A DNA stretch of 64,000 nt from Marihabitans asiaticum (GTDB lineage Bacteria; Actinomycetota; Actinomycetes; Actinomycetales; Dermatophilaceae), in contig NZ_VIUW01000004.1 of assembly GCF_007828725.1 (NCBI RefSeq), forward strand, positions 62,001-126,000. The letters are read 5' to 3'. Positions 35,130 through 46,371 of the stretch are shown piece after piece. Position numbers and translations under genes: made by a program. Position 1 is the first letter of the stretch. Each line of letters begins with the position of its first letter. The notes under the pieces are model-generated. The model worked only from the letters and a program-made list of their open reading frames with translations, ran no database searches and had not been told where the DNA came from.

Positions 35130-37601
35130 TCAGCCGGCGGTGTCCTCCGAGGAGGCCGCGTCGCGGGCGTCGTCGGCGGGACCGGAGTCACCGTCGGTGC
35201 GCTGGTCGCCACCACCGTCGCCGCCTCGACCACGACCGCCGCGCCGACGACGGCGGCCGCCGTCGCGCTCGCCGCGCTCGTCGTCCCGGTCCTCACGCTC
35301 GGGACGCTCGCCGCCCTCGCGGGAGCCGCCCCGGTCGCCGCCCGACTGCTCGAGCTCGGCCTGCTGCTCGCCGTTGAGGACGGCGGCGAGGCTCAGCTTG
35401 CCGCGCGGGTCGATCTCCTTGAGCTCGACCTGGACCTTCTGGCCGACGCCGAGGACGTCCTCGACGGCGTCGATCCGCTTGCCGCCGACGAGCTTGCGCA
35501 CCTCGGAGATGTGCAGCAGACCGTCCTTGCCGGGCAGCAGCGAGACGAACGCCCCGAAGGTCGTCGTCTTGACCACCGTGCCGAGGAAGCGCTCGCCGAT
35601 CTCCGGCATCTGCGGGTTGGCGATCGCGTTGACCGCGTTGCGCGCAGCGTCGGCCGAGGGGCCGTCGGCGGAGGCGATGAAGACCGTGCCGTCGTCCTCG
35701 ATCGAGATGTCGGCGCCGGTGTCGTCCTGGATCTGGTTGATCATCTTGCCCTTCGGGCCGATGACCTCACCGATCTTGTCGACCGGGACCTGGACGGTGA
35801 TGATCCGCGGCGCGGTCGGGGCCATCTCGTCCGGCCCGTCGATCGCCTCGTTCATCACGTCGAGGATGTGCAGGCGAGCGTCGCGCGCCTGGGTGAGGGC
35901 GCCCGCCAGCACCGAGGCGGGGATGCCGTCGAGCTTGGTGTCGAGCTGGATCGCCGTGACGAACTCGCGGGTGCCGGCGACCTTGAAGTCCATGTCGCCG
36001 AAGGCGTCCTCGGCGCCGAGGATGTCGGTCAGCGCGGCGTAGGACGTCTCGCCGTCGACCTCGTCGGAGACCAGACCCATGGCGATGCCGGCGACCGGGG
36101 CGCGCAGCGGCACACCGGCGTTGAGCAGCGACAGCGTCGAGGCGCAGACCGAGCCCATCGAGGTCGAGCCGTTCGAGCCCAGGGCCTCGGAGACCTGCCG
36201 GATCGCGTACGGGAACTCCTCGCGCGTGGGCAGCACCGGCATGATCGCCCGCTCGGCGAGCGCACCGTGCCCGATCTCGCGCCGCTTGGGCGAGCCCACC
36301 CGGCCGGTCTCACCGGTCGAGTACGGCGGGAAGTTGTAGTTGTGCATGTAGCGCTTCTTGGTGACCGGGCTCAGCGAGTCGATCTGCTGCTCGAGCTTGA
36401 GCATGTTCAGCGTCGTCACGCCCATGATCTGGGTCTCGCCGCGCTCGAAGAGCGCCGAGCCGTGCACCCGCGGGAGCACCTCGACCTCGGCGGAGAGCGC
36501 ACGGATGTCAGCCAGACCACGCCCGTCGATGCGGACCTTGTCGCGCAGGATGCGCTGGCGGACCAGCTGCTTCTGCAGCGAGCGGAAGGCAGCGGAGAGC
36601 TCCTTCTCGCGGCCGGCGAACTCACCGGGGGCGTCCTGGGTGCCCGCGAGGTCGGCCTTCATGGCCTCCTTGATCTCGTCCAGGCGGTCCTCACGCTCGG
36701 CCTTGCCGGCGATCGTCAGCGCCTCGGCGGTCTGCTGCGAGGCAGCCTTCTCGACCGCGGCGTAGGCGTCGTCCTGGTAGTCCAGGAAGACCGGGAACTC
36801 CTCGACGGGCTTCGCGGCGGTCTGGGCCAGCTCGGCCTGGGCCTCGCAGAGCACGCGGATGAACTTCTTCGACGCCTCGAGGCCCTCGGCGACGACCTCC
36901 TCGGTCGGCGCGGTCTTGCCCTGGTGGTTGACCAGGTCCCAGGTCGACTCGGTCGACTCGGCCTCGACCATCATCACGGCGACGTCATCGTCGACGACGC
37001 GGCCGGCGACGACCATGTCGAAGGTCGAGCGCTCGATGTCGCTGAAGTTCGGGAAGGCCACCCACTGGCCGTCGATGAGGGAGACCCGCACACCGCCGAT
37101 CGGGCCCGAGAAGGGCAGACCGGAGATCTGGGTCGACGCCGACGCCGCGTTGATCGCGAGCACGTCGTACTGGTGGTCGGGGTGGATGGACAGCACCGTG
37201 ATGACGACCTGGACCTCGTTGCGCAGGCCCTTGACGAAGGACGGGCGCAGCGGGCGGTCGATGAGACGGCAGGTGAGGATGGCGTCGGTGCCGGGTCGGC
37301 CCTCGCGCCGGAAGAAGCTGCCGGGGATGCGTCCGGCGGCGTACATCCGCTCCTCGACGTCCACGGTCAGCGGGAAGAAGTCGAACTGGTCCTTGGGGTT
37401 CTTGCCGGCCGTCGTGGTCGACAGCAGCATCGTCTCGTCGTCGAGGTAGGCGCTCACGGCGCCGCCGGCCTGCTTGGCGAGACGTCCGGTCTCGAACCGG
37501 ACGGTACGGGTGCCGAAGGCGCCGTTGTCGATGACGGCTTCGGCGGATGTGATCTCTGGACCCTCCATTGGGCCCTCCATTTCTGTGCTTGCGTCACTCA
37601 C
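35130..37601 (-). CDS. pnp: polyribonucleotide nucleotidyltransferase (PNPase/GPSI)
   Basis: This 823-residue phosphorolytic 3'-to-5' RNase has two RNase PH-like domains: [29 protein letters not shown] near residue 40, and [17 protein letters not shown] with [18 protein letters not shown] in the second. KH ([19 protein letters not shown]) and S1 ([33 protein letters not shown]) domains follow. The C-terminal tail is Arg/Gly/Asp-rich (about 755-823), as in actinobacterial PNPases. It lies downstream of rpsO, the near-universal pairing. The ATG at 37601 or the Met at residue 9 or 12 could be the start. No iterated-motif copy occurs in its 2.5 kb. Confidence 0.96.
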   Translation of the reverse strand: MSDASTEMEGPMEGPEITSAEAVIDNGAFGTRTVRFETGRLAKQAGGAVSAYLDDETMLLSTTTAGKNPKDQFDFFPLTVDVEERMYAAGRIPGSFFRREGRPGTDAILTCRLIDRPLRPSFVKGLRNEVQVVITVLSIHPDHQYDVLAINAASASTQISGLPFSGPIGGVRVSLIDGQWVAFPNFSDIERSTFDMVVAGRVVDDDVAVMMVEAESTESTWDLVNHQGKTAPTEEVVAEGLEASKKFIRVLCEAQAELAQTAAKPVEEFPVFLDYQDDAYAAVEKAASQQTAEALTIAGKAEREDRLDEIKEAMKADLAGTQDAPGEFAGREKELSAAFRSLQKQLVRQRILRDKVRIDGRGLADIRALSAEVEVLPRVHGSALFERGETQIMGVTTLNMLKLEQQIDSLSPVTKKRYMHNYNFPPYSTGETGRVGSPKRREIGHGALAERAIMPVLPTREEFPYAIRQVSEALGSNGSTSMGSVCASTLSLLNAGVPLRAPVAGIAMGLVSDEVDGETSYAALTDILGAEDAFGDMDFKVAGTREFVTAIQLDTKLDGIPASVLAGALTQARDARLHILDVMNEAIDGPDEMAPTAPRIITVQVPVDKIGEVIGPKGKMINQIQDDTGADISIEDDGTVFIASADGPSADAARNAVNAIANPQMPEIGERFLGTVVKTTTFGAFVSLLPGKDGLLHISEVRKLVGGKRIDAVEDVLGVGQKVQVELKEIDPRGKLSLAAVLNGEQQAELEQSGGDRGGSREGGERPEREDRDDERGERDGGRRRRRGGRGRGGDGGGDQRTDGDSGPADDARDAASSEDTAG

Positions 37602-37682
37602 CGGAGATCGTCGTCGTTGCGCCCCCGGCGTCCTGCATCACCGGCGGCTGCCGGTGCGGTGGGGACGTCTGCGCCCCCACAA

Positions 37683-37723
37683 CGCGAAGGAGCGGCCCCG
37701 CATCAGTGGGACCGCTCTTCGCG
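37683..37723 (-). terminator. hairpin between rpsO and pnp
   Basis: The arms CGCGAAGGAGCGG and CCGCTCTTCGCG pair with one bulged base around a 16-base loop, 6 bases past the rpsO stop. The T-tract is weak, so it may attenuate or be an RNase processing site rather than terminate fully; rpsO-pnp leaders are commonly processed. Confidence 0.6.
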
Positions 37724-37728
37724 TGGTC

Positions 37729-37998
37729 TTATCGACGGAGACCGAGGCGCTTGATCAGCGACCGGTAGCGCTCGATGTCCGTGGTCTCGAGGTAGCGCAG
37801 CAGACGGCGGCGACGACCGACGAGCAGCAGCAGCCCGCGGCGGCTGTGGTGGTCGTGCTTGTGCTCACGCGAGTGCTCGGTGAGGTCCTTGATGCGCTGG
37901 GTGAGGAGGGCGATCTGCACCTCCGGGGAGCCGGTGTCGCCCTCACCGGTGCCGTACTCGGCCATGATCTGCTTCTTCACGTCAGCGGTCAGCGGCAT
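37729..37998 (-). CDS. rpsO: 30S ribosomal protein S15
   Basis: The 89 residues, [20 protein letters not shown] through [34 protein letters not shown] and [14 protein letters not shown], are canonical S15 at its usual length. It binds 16S rRNA in the platform. The ATG at 37998 is preferred over an upstream in-frame start at 38055. GAAGGAG lies about a dozen bases before it. Confidence 0.97.
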   Translation of the reverse strand: MPLTADVKKQIMAEYGTGEGDTGSPEVQIALLTQRIKDLTEHSREHKHDHHSRRGLLLLVGRRRRLLRYLETTDIERYRSLIKRLGLRR

Positions 37999-38142
37999 GC
38001 TTGGGGTCACTGCTCCTTCACTTGGTCGTTGCGCGGCGCGCCCGGGCAGGTCCACCGAGGCTCTACGGGTCCGCGGCCGTCTTGACGGCGACGCCCAGGC
38101 TACCGGGGCCCGGGCGTCGCCACCTAATCGACGAAGGGAGGG

Positions 38143-38944
38143 TCAGCAGGGGCTGTAGGTGAAGCTGAGATGAGGTAGACCTTCTGGCCCCCGTCGCCAT
38201 ACCTCGTGCACCCCGTAGAGAAGTTCCAGTAGGTGAGGTCGAAGGACGTCACGCTCGGCAACGTGATCCTCACGTTGCCGTTGGGGTCGTCGTGACCATG
38301 AGGTACCCGTAGCTGGTCAACGAGAACGGGGTGGCCAGCGTGCCGTTGCGCGTCACATACGTCCGGTTGACGATCTGGTAGCTGTAGGGAGAAGCGCTGG
38401 TGATCGACACCCCGTCATCGAAGTCGCAGGCTGCGTAGTCGATGTCGGTGATGGTGAAGCTGAGGTTGGTCACCGGCTCGCTGAAGGTGAAGGTCGTCGT
38501 CGAGCGGTTCGCAGTTTCACCGGGGTCTCCAAAGTCGTTTGACCTTCGCGAGTTGTAGATCGGCGACTGGTGGAAGATCAGACCGGTATCGCCGGTCGCT
38601 CCGACCTGGTGGCTTGTCACCTCGAGGTTGTCGTCGTCCGCGTCGCCCGGTGTTCCGGTCTGCAGGCCGGTCCTGGTGTTCGCCCCGATGGCCGTCTGCC
38701 TGATCGATAGGCTGATCGGCTGCCGGGGTCCCGCTCCGTCGGGATCGGGGATCGTGTAGGTGCCGCTGGTGTTACTGGTCCGCGTGTACCGCGTGCTCGA
38801 CCAGTCGATCCTGCCTGCTACCGGATCGCACGACGCCGCGAAGGCTGGTGCCGCGGACATGACGGTGAGTGTCGGCGCCGCCCAGGCCACACCCTTGGCA
38901 ACGGTACGGCGGTCGACGGTGTGCGATGACTGCGTGTCGTTCAT
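38143..38944 (-). pseudogene. Tat-signal secreted protein, frameshifted at its 3' end (paralogue A)
   Basis: The frame opens at ATG 38944 with a twin-arginine type signal, DRRTVAKGVAWAAPTLTVMSAAPAFAAS. An exported domain follows with TFTFSEPVTNLSFTITDIDYAACDFDD. The open frame stops at 38270, but a second frame continues NGNVRITLPSVTSFDLTYWN and a third ends SFTYSPC at 38143. This matches the intact C terminus of the paralogue at 40001, so two frameshifts (near 38285 and 38165) broke the gene. The NLSFTITDID...VTSFDLTYWN pattern looks like a beta-sandwich surface domain. Sequencing error is the alternative. Confidence 0.75.
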
Positions 38945-39153
38945 CTCGAGGATTCGCCCTTCGTGGAGTCGAAGAACGATCTCGCCCCAGGGAGCGAGAT
39001 CGCTCCCCCCCTCCGCGACGGAGGCGGACTGGACGAACGGCGTTGTCGGCCAATCCGATTCCTCAGGCCGTCGACACTACTGAGCAGCGCGCCGATACAG
39101 TGAGGATCTCAGGCCGATCGGCAGGCCATCACCTACACCGAGGAGCGGTACGG

Positions 39154-39975
39154 ATGACTGCACACATCGTCGTCGGGACCGATGGGTCACCCCGAGCCCA
39201 GCGCGCCACCGACTGGGCACTCTCCTGGGCTGCCGCCGTCGACGGGCGGGTCACGCTCGTCTCCTCTGCGCCGATCCCGCCGGGGCGCGGTCCGGACTCG
39301 CCCGGCCTCGGGGAGAAGGCCCAGGCGGTCATCGAGGCCGAGCTCGACCGTGTCTCCGGCGGTCCGGTGGAGGTCGACGGCCGCGCGGAGATCGCCCACC
39401 CGGTGACCGCGCTGGTCCGCGCCAGCGAGGAGGCCGACGCCGTCGTCGTCGGGACGAAGGGGGACAGTGGCTGGCGTGGCGGGATCGTCGGCAGCACGTC
39501 GAGCAATGTCGCGGCCGCGGCACACTGCCCGACGGTCGTCGTCCCGAACACGGCGACGACTGAGTTCGACACGACCGGCCCGCTCGTCGTCGGGTTCGAC
39601 GGATCCGAGGCGGCCACGCACGTCGCCCGGCTGGCGATCGAGGCGGCCGAGCAGCGCGGGCGGACGGTGCGGATGATCCAGGCAGGCGCCGGCGACTCCT
39701 CACCGCCCGAGCCGCTCCAGGAGCAGGTCGATGCGCTGCGCGCCGAGTTCCCCGGCGTCACCATCGAGTTCCAGACCGTCCAGGCCGACCCGGTGCAGGC
39801 TCTCACCGAGAGCGCGAAGGATGCGGCGTTCCTCGTCGTCGCCAGCCAGGGCCACCGTGGGGTACCCGGATTCCTCCTCGGCTCGACCACCCGAGAGGTG
39901 CTTCGCGTGAGCGAAGGCCCGGTCATCGTCATGACGGAGCGCTCGAAGCGGCTCTGGCCGCACGCCACCGCCTGA
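39154..39975 (+). CDS. tandem-domain universal stress protein
   Basis: The 273 residues form two UspA domains. The first begins HIVVGTDGSPRAQRATDWALSWA and ends VVVGTKGDSGWRGGIVGSTSSNVAAAAHCPTVVVP. The second begins LVVGFDGSEAATHVARLA and ends LVVASQGHRGVPGFLLGSTTREVLRVSEGPVIVM. Both carry the G-2x-G-9x-G-S type ATP loop. The ATG at 39154 has GAGGAG about ten bases upstream. It lies between two broken Tat-signal paralogues on the opposite strand. Confidence 0.92.
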   Translation: MTAHIVVGTDGSPRAQRATDWALSWAAAVDGRVTLVSSAPIPPGRGPDSPGLGEKAQAVIEAELDRVSGGPVEVDGRAEIAHPVTALVRASEEADAVVVGTKGDSGWRGGIVGSTSSNVAAAAHCPTVVVPNTATTEFDTTGPLVVGFDGSEAATHVARLAIEAAEQRGRTVRMIQAGAGDSSPPEPLQEQVDALRAEFPGVTIEFQTVQADPVQALTESAKDAAFLVVASQGHRGVPGFLLGSTTREVLRVSEGPVIVMTERSKRLWPHATA

Positions 39976-40000
39976 CCCCGCAGGGGGCGACGCTCCGCGC

Positions 40001-40446
40001 TCAGCAGGGACGGTACGAGAAGGTGAAGTCGGTGAAGAAGATGGCCTGGTCGCCGTCAACAGGCTGGCCCGTGGGTGGCACGGAGTCGGTCTGGTTCCAG
40101 TAGGTGACGTCGAAGGAGGTCACCGCGCCGGTGAAGCTGAGGCGAACGTTACCGGTGTCGCGCCAGTCGTCGACCGGCGACTCGAGCACGTAGGGCCTGA
40201 ACGGATCGGCCACGGTCCCGTTGCCCTTCATGTGGGTCGTACTCCTGATGGCGTAGCTGTACGTCGTCGAGCTGGTGACCGCTACGGCGTCGGCGTAGTC
40301 ATACGTCTTCGCGTCGATGTCGGTGATCGGGTCGCAGGGCGATGCCGCGTAGGCCGACGCGCCCCGGCGACGAGGACGGTCGGGACCGTCCAGCCCACCC
40401 CCTTCGCCAGAGTGCGTCGACTGATGGCGCTCTGACTGCTGCTCAC
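40001..40446 (-). pseudogene. Tat-signal secreted protein, internally deleted and frameshifted (paralogue B)
   Basis: From GTG 40446 the frame encodes SAISRRTLAKGVGWTVPTVLVAGA, a twin-arginine type signal. It then shifts by one base near 40365 to continue ASAYAASPCDPITDIDAKTYDY. The end, TGNVRLSF, VTSFDVTYWN and TFSYRPC, is clearly related to paralogue A. Compared with A, about 110 residues are missing between the signal peptide and ITDID. The internal deletion plus frameshift indicates decay, though the 3' frame from ATG 40231 is still open. A motif copy at 40399 lies in the signal-peptide code (LAKGVGW). Confidence 0.7.
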
Positions 40447-40478
40447 CCCCGGGTTTGCCCTCCGTCGATCTGGCCCCC

Positions 40479-40500
40479 GCTCGCCCGAACTCGGGCGAGC
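40479..40500. repeat. inverted repeat upstream of paralogue B
   Basis: GCTCGCCCGA and TCGGGCGAGC pair perfectly with a 2-base spacer, between lpdA's end and the broken Tat-signal gene. It could end lpdA transcription (its stop is at 40553) or be an operator. Confidence 0.5.
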
Positions 40501-40552
40501 CGAGAGGGGACCTTACCCGGAAGGGCGACCTGATGTCAGATTCAACTACCGA

Positions 40553-41944
<1,392 letters not shown>

Positions 41945-41950
41945 GGCCCC

Positions 41951-41956
41951 ACCCTA
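41951..41956 (-). promoter_or_regulatory. -10 box for lpdA
   Basis: TAGGGT on the minus strand lies six bases before the lpdA ATG. Confidence 0.45.
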
Positions 41957-42063
41957 TGACCTCAGACACGTCCGAGCCGTCCTCGGGTCCGCCGTCCCAC
42001 GACGACTCGAGGTGGATCTGGGGCCTCGGGGCGCGCGTGTCTACCTCGAACCGGATCGCGAGC

Positions 42064-44046
42064 TCAGTCCTCGAGCCGGCGCAGCTCCTCGTGGATCTCC
42101 CGCGCCGCGCCGGCCGCGGAGCCGCCGCCGGTCCCCCCTTCGCCGATGACGACCGCGACGACGTAGCGGGGCTCGTCGGCCGGCGCGTAGCTGACGAACC
42201 ACGCGGTGTCCTCCTCGCCGAAGACCTCGGCCGTCCCGGTCTTGCCCGCCACGGGCCACCGATCGGTGTCGAAGCCGGCGAAGGCGCCCGCCGCGGTGCC
42301 CTGCCGCACGACATCCTCGAGCGCCGGGCGAAGGGTGTCCACGACCGCCTCGTCGAGATCCACGCGCGTCCGCTCGCCCGAGGCGATGGGGGTGCGCTCC
42401 CCCTCCGGCGACCGGGTCTCGCTGACGATCCGCGGCGCCCGGACCTCGCCTCCGGTCGCGATCGCGCCGTACACCTGGGCCATCTGCACCGGTGTCGCGA
42501 GCATGTCTCCCTGGCCGATCGAGAGGTTGACCTCGTCGCCCGGCCGGAACTGGTGCCCGCGCTCGCAGGACTCCTCGGCGACTTCCTTGAGGTAGTCGGC
42601 CCGCGCCCGGCTCGAGACCTCGGGGTAGCCCTCCCGGGCCCGCCGGCAGGTCTCGTCCTTGGTCTCCTCCCAGTACGCCTGCTTCCACCCCCGGTCCGGC
42701 ACCCGCCCCGAGACCTCACCGGGCAGGTCGATCCCGGTCCGCTCCCCCAGCCCGAAGGCCCGCGCGCTGCGGACGAGGACATCATCGGCGTCGTCACCGG
42801 AGAGACCGCCCGCCTCGTCCCAGATCGACGCCGCCGCCTCGTAGAAGACCGTGTCGCAGGAGACCTCGATCGCCTTGCGCCAGCTGATCGTGCCGTACGC
42901 GCGCGACTCGAAGTTGCGGAAGGTGCGGTCACCGATGCGCACGCTCGAGCTGCAGCGCACCGGCTCGTCGAGGTCGACCCCAGACCGGGCTGCCGCGGGC
43001 AGGGAGACCACCTTGAACGTCGACGCCGGTGGGTAGCTCGCCGCGACGACCCGGTCGGTCAGCGGCGAGGACTCCGGCTCGGCGGTGAGGCGCCGGTACT
43101 CGGCCTGGCTGATCCCACCGGTCCACACCGACGGGTCGTAGGTCGGCAGGCTGGCCGAGGCGAGCACCCCACCGTCGCGCAGGTCGAGGACGACGGCGGC
43201 GGCTTCGTCGGCGGCGAGGCCGCGGGCCCGGGCGTCGGTGACGGCGCCGGCCAGGACGTCCTCGGTGGCGCGTTGCAGGTCGGCGTCGAGGGTCGTCACG
43301 ACGTCTTCGCCGGGCACCGCCTCCTGCGAGCTGAGGGTCTTGATGACGATGCCGCGCGCGTCGACCCGCACCTCGGCCCGACCGGCCGTGCCGCGCAGCT
43401 GCTCGTCGTACTGCTGCTCGAGACCGGCCCGCCCGACCACGGCGCCGGCCTGGATCTCGCCGTCGGAGGTCTGCACGTCCTCCTCACCGGCTCGGGTGAG
43501 GTACCCGAGCACCTGCGGTGCGAGCGGCCGGTCCCGGTCGCGCCGGACCGCGGTGGTCGTCACCGCGACACCGGGGAAGCGCTCGGCCCGCTCCCCGAGC
43601 CCGAGGGCCACCTCGGCGTCCACCCCTTCGGCGACGGTCACCGGCTCGTAGGGCGAGCCCGCCCAGCACCGCGGCGGCGGTGCGGCCCCCGGCGCGCCGC
43701 AGAGGGTCATCCGGTCACGAAGGGAGGTCCGCTCGGTCCCGAGGGCCGCGGCCAGGCGGCGGATCACCCCTTCGCCGCCGTCGTCGAGATCGGCCAGGGC
43801 GGCCCGGTCGAGGGTGACGTCGACCCGGACGGCGTTGTCCGCCAGCGGCGTTCCGTGACGGTCGAGGATGCGTCCGCGCGGGGCGGGCCGGTAGACGGTC
43901 TTCGTGCTCGAGACCGGGGCCGATGCTGCGAGCTCGGCGCGGTCGGTCAGCTGCAGCTGCCCGAGCCGCCCGACGAGGGTGGTGAGCAGGACTGCGAAGA
44001 CGGCGAAGATCGCGAGCAGGCGCCCGTGCAGGTGCGGCCCCCTCAT
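42064..44046 (-). CDS. mrdA: penicillin-binding protein 2, class B transpeptidase of the elongasome
   Basis: This protein of about 660 residues has one N-terminal membrane helix (LLAIFAVFAVLLTTLVGRL) and a PBP dimerisation domain starting APRGRILDRHGTPLADN. In the transpeptidase domain the SxxK motif is ASTFKVV near residue 343 and the KTG motif is GKTGTAEVFG near residue 600. It crosslinks lateral-wall peptidoglycan with MreB/C/D. The ATG at 44046 overlaps the mreD stop (ATGA). The partner SEDS glycosyltransferase gene rodA, which commonly follows, is absent; lpdA follows instead. Confidence 0.95.
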   Translation of the reverse strand: MRGPHLHGRLLAIFAVFAVLLTTLVGRLGQLQLTDRAELAASAPVSSTKTVYRPAPRGRILDRHGTPLADNAVRVDVTLDRAALADLDDGGEGVIRRLAAALGTERTSLRDRMTLCGAPGAAPPPRCWAGSPYEPVTVAEGVDAEVALGLGERAERFPGVAVTTTAVRRDRDRPLAPQVLGYLTRAGEEDVQTSDGEIQAGAVVGRAGLEQQYDEQLRGTAGRAEVRVDARGIVIKTLSSQEAVPGEDVVTTLDADLQRATEDVLAGAVTDARARGLAADEAAAVVLDLRDGGVLASASLPTYDPSVWTGGISQAEYRRLTAEPESSPLTDRVVAASYPPASTFKVVSLPAAARSGVDLDEPVRCSSSVRIGDRTFRNFESRAYGTISWRKAIEVSCDTVFYEAAASIWDEAGGLSGDDADDVLVRSARAFGLGERTGIDLPGEVSGRVPDRGWKQAYWEETKDETCRRAREGYPEVSSRARADYLKEVAEESCERGHQFRPGDEVNLSIGQGDMLATPVQMAQVYGAIATGGEVRAPRIVSETRSPEGERTPIASGERTRVDLDEAVVDTLRPALEDVVRQGTAAGAFAGFDTDRWPVAGKTGTAEVFGEEDTAWFVSYAPADEPRYVVAVVIGEGGTGGGSAAGAAREIHEELRRLED

Positions 44047-44534
44047 CGCGGGCGCCGTCCGGAGAGGCGTCGGTCGACCGCGATGACGGCGGGCACGGCG
44101 ACCAGCGCCACCGACGCGGTCAGCACGAGGTCGACCAGCAGCCCGACGAGGTCGAGCGGTGCGCCCGTGGTGAGCGCCCGCAGGACCGGGACGACGGCCA
44201 CCACTGCCCACCCCGCAGCGGCTACCGCCGCCGGCCACCACAGCGGCCAGCCCGACACCCGGGTCGCCCGGCCGCTCACCCATCCCGCCCCGGCGTGGGT
44301 GAGCGCCGAGATCCCGAGCAGGTCCGTGCCGGGAGGGGTGAGGTCGACCAGCCAGCCGCCGGCCAGCCCGAGCAGCGCCCCGGGCAGCGGCCCGGCCGCC
44401 AGACCGACCGCGAGGACCACCACGAGGAGCAGGGAGGACGGGACCGGCACCCCGCGCGCTCCGAGCACGCTGGACAGCACGACCGCGAGCAGCGCCAGGG
44501 CCGCGCGCCAGAGCCAGACCCGGCGCCGGCTCAT
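44043..44534 (-). CDS. mreD: rod shape-determining protein MreD
   Basis: This 163-residue protein has four or five hydrophobic helices with short loops (LLLVVVLAVGLAAGPLPGALLGLAGGWLVDLTPPG, then ALTHAGAGWVSGRA). It overlaps both mreC and mrdA by four bases. Sequence conservation in MreD is low, so the call rests on size, topology and operon position. Confidence 0.88.
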   Translation of the reverse strand: MSRRRVWLWRAALALLAVVLSSVLGARGVPVPSSLLLVVVLAVGLAAGPLPGALLGLAGGWLVDLTPPGTDLLGISALTHAGAGWVSGRATRVSGWPLWWPAAVAAAGWAVVAVVPVLRALTTGAPLDLVGLLVDLVLTASVALVAVPAVIAVDRRLSGRRPR

Positions 44535-45301
44535 CGCTGGCCGTCGGAGACGACGACACCGACCACGTCGACGGCGGCGAGGTCGGCTGACGGCTCGACG
44601 GTCGCCGAGGCGGTCAGTCGTCCGGGCGCGTCGGCGACCTCGGCGACTGACCCGACGGGCAGGCCCGCCGGGTAGGGCACGCCGCCCGCGCTGCCGAGGG
44701 TGCGAACCGCGTCGCCCGCGGTGATCCGCCCCTCCTGCAGTGCCGTCACCGCGAGCTGTCCTGGCGCCTGGTCGAGCAGCGGGTCGCTGGCGCTGAGCCG
44801 GCCGAGCACCCCGGGAGACTGTCCGACCCGCACCCCGACGCTCGTGCCGGCGGCGCCGAGCAGCTCGACGTCGCTCGTCCAGCGACCCACCGAGACCACC
44901 CGCCCCACGAGGCCGTCGCCGTCGAGCACCGCGCGGTCGGCCTGGATGCCGTCCTCGGCGCCGACGTCGATCGTCAGCCGCACCGTGCCGCGCGGATCGG
45001 GGGTACCCACCCCCACCACCCGCGCGGGCGCCACCTCGAGGTCGTGCTCGGCGGCCGAGGCCACCAGGGCCGACTCCCTCTTCGCCGTCTGCGCCTGGCC
45101 CTCGAGCTCGGCCACCCGGGCCCGCAGGCGGATCAGCTCCGCCGACTCTGCCTCGACCTCTCCCGGCGACGCAGCGCGCAGCAGCGGCCCCAGCGCCGCC
45201 GACCCCGCCGAGCGGATCGGCCCGGTCGGTCCGCCCGCGAGGTCGGCGAGTAGCACGAGGACCGTGAGGGCGAGCAGGGCGAGGACGACGCGGCGCAACA
45301 T
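44531..45301 (-). CDS. mreC: rod shape-determining protein MreC
   Basis: The 256 residues comprise an N-terminal membrane anchor (LALLALTVLVLLADLAG), a coiled coil (ESAELIRLRARVAELEGQAQ, about 50-75) and the two beta-barrel MreC domain. That domain contains ARVVGVGTPDPRGTVRLTIDVGAEDGI, DGLVGRVVSVGRWTSDVELL and GDAVRTLGSAGGVPYPAGLPVGSV. It links cytoplasmic MreB to periplasmic-side synthases. Its ATG shares one base with the mreB stop. Confidence 0.93.
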   Translation of the reverse strand: MLRRVVLALLALTVLVLLADLAGGPTGPIRSAGSAALGPLLRAASPGEVEAESAELIRLRARVAELEGQAQTAKRESALVASAAEHDLEVAPARVVGVGTPDPRGTVRLTIDVGAEDGIQADRAVLDGDGLVGRVVSVGRWTSDVELLGAAGTSVGVRVGQSPGVLGRLSASDPLLDQAPGQLAVTALQEGRITAGDAVRTLGSAGGVPYPAGLPVGSVAEVADAPGRLTASATVEPSADLAAVDVVGVVVSDGQR

Positions 45302-46338
45302 CAGAACCGGCGCCCGTCGACGAGGACCGGCTCGAGCGTGGCGAAGTCGTCGACGCAGCGTCCCGCGCCCCGGATCACCGCGCGCAGCGGGTCGTCGGCC
45401 ACCCGAACGGGAACCCCGAGCTCGTGCTCCATGCGCGCGTCCAGACCGCGCAGCAGCGCGCCACCGCCGGTGAGGACCACCCCGCGGGTGAGGACGTCTC
45501 CGGCCAGCTCGGGCGGGCAGGCGTCGAGCAGGCCGCGGACGAGGTCGACCACCTGCCGCACCGGGCCGTCCAGGGCGCGCCGGACCTCGTCCGAGCCGAC
45601 CTCGACCGTCCGGGGCAGCCCGGTCACGAGGTCACGTCCTCGCACCCGGGTCCGGGTGGGCCGCGCCAGGGGGAAGGCGGATCCGCCTTCGACCTTGATG
45701 TGCTCGGCAGAGCGCTCCCCGAGCACCAACGAGTAGTGCTCCTGGACGTGCGCGCCGATCGCCTCGTCCATCGCCTCCCCGCCGACCCGGGTCGAGCGGG
45801 AGGCGACGACCCCGCCCAGCGCGAGGATCGCCGCGTCGGTCGACCCTCCACCGATGTCGACGACCGTCGAGGCCTCGGTATGGGTGACCGGCAGTCCGGC
45901 CCCGATCGCCGCCACGACCGGCTCCTCGACGACGAAGACCCGCCGGGCGCCGACCCGGATCGCGACGTCCTCGACCGCTCGACGCTCCAGCGGGGAGACG
46001 GTGCTCGGGACGCAGACGACGACGCGTGGCCGCAGCACCGTCGAGACCTTGAGCGAGTCGGTGAAGACCCTCAGCATCTGCTCGGTGACGTCCGGGTCGT
46101 GCACCGCGCCGCCGCGCAGCGGTCGCTCGGCGCGGATCGAGCCGGGGGTGCGGCCGAGCATCTCGCGGGCCGAGGTGCCGGCGGCGACGACCTCGCCGGT
46201 GTCTGCGGCGACGGCCACGACCGACGGCTCGTCGAGGACGACCCCCCGACCCTGGCGATGGATCAGGGTGCTCGTCGTGCCGAGGTCGATCGCCAGGTCA
46301 CGGCCGGGCCGCAGGAAGAAGGACGACCGCGTGCTCAC
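45301..46338 (-). CDS. mreB: rod shape-determining protein MreB
   Basis: This 345-residue actin-like ATPase has phosphate 1 AIDLGTTSTLIHRQGRGVVLDEPSVVAV, VPSTVSPLERRAVEDVA, phosphate 2 STVVDIGGGSTDAAILALGGVV, and the adenosine motif RGVVLTGGGALLRGLDARM. It organises lateral wall synthesis, and its presence implies a rod or polarised growth phase. It leads the mreB-mreC-mreD-mrdA unit just after ndk, a common actinobacterial order. A motif copy at 46354 lies in the short gap between ndk and mreB. Confidence 0.95.
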   Translation of the reverse strand: MSTRSSFFLRPGRDLAIDLGTTSTLIHRQGRGVVLDEPSVVAVAADTGEVVAAGTSAREMLGRTPGSIRAERPLRGGAVHDPDVTEQMLRVFTDSLKVSTVLRPRVVVCVPSTVSPLERRAVEDVAIRVGARRVFVVEEPVVAAIGAGLPVTHTEASTVVDIGGGSTDAAILALGGVVASRSTRVGGEAMDEAIGAHVQEHYSLVLGERSAEHIKVEGGSAFPLARPTRTRVRGRDLVTGLPRTVEVGSDEVRRALDGPVRQVVDLVRGLLDACPPELAGDVLTRGVVLTGGGALLRGLDARMEHELGVPVRVADDPLRAVIRGAGRCVDDFATLEPVLVDGRRF

Positions 46339-46371
46339 GCTGGGCAGGGTGCGCGAAGGGGTACGGCCGGG

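Noticed and set aside
33729-37754. Plus-strand open frame of 1341 codons
   Set aside because: It is antisense to pnp and the lipoprotein-like gene. PNPase is certain on the other strand.
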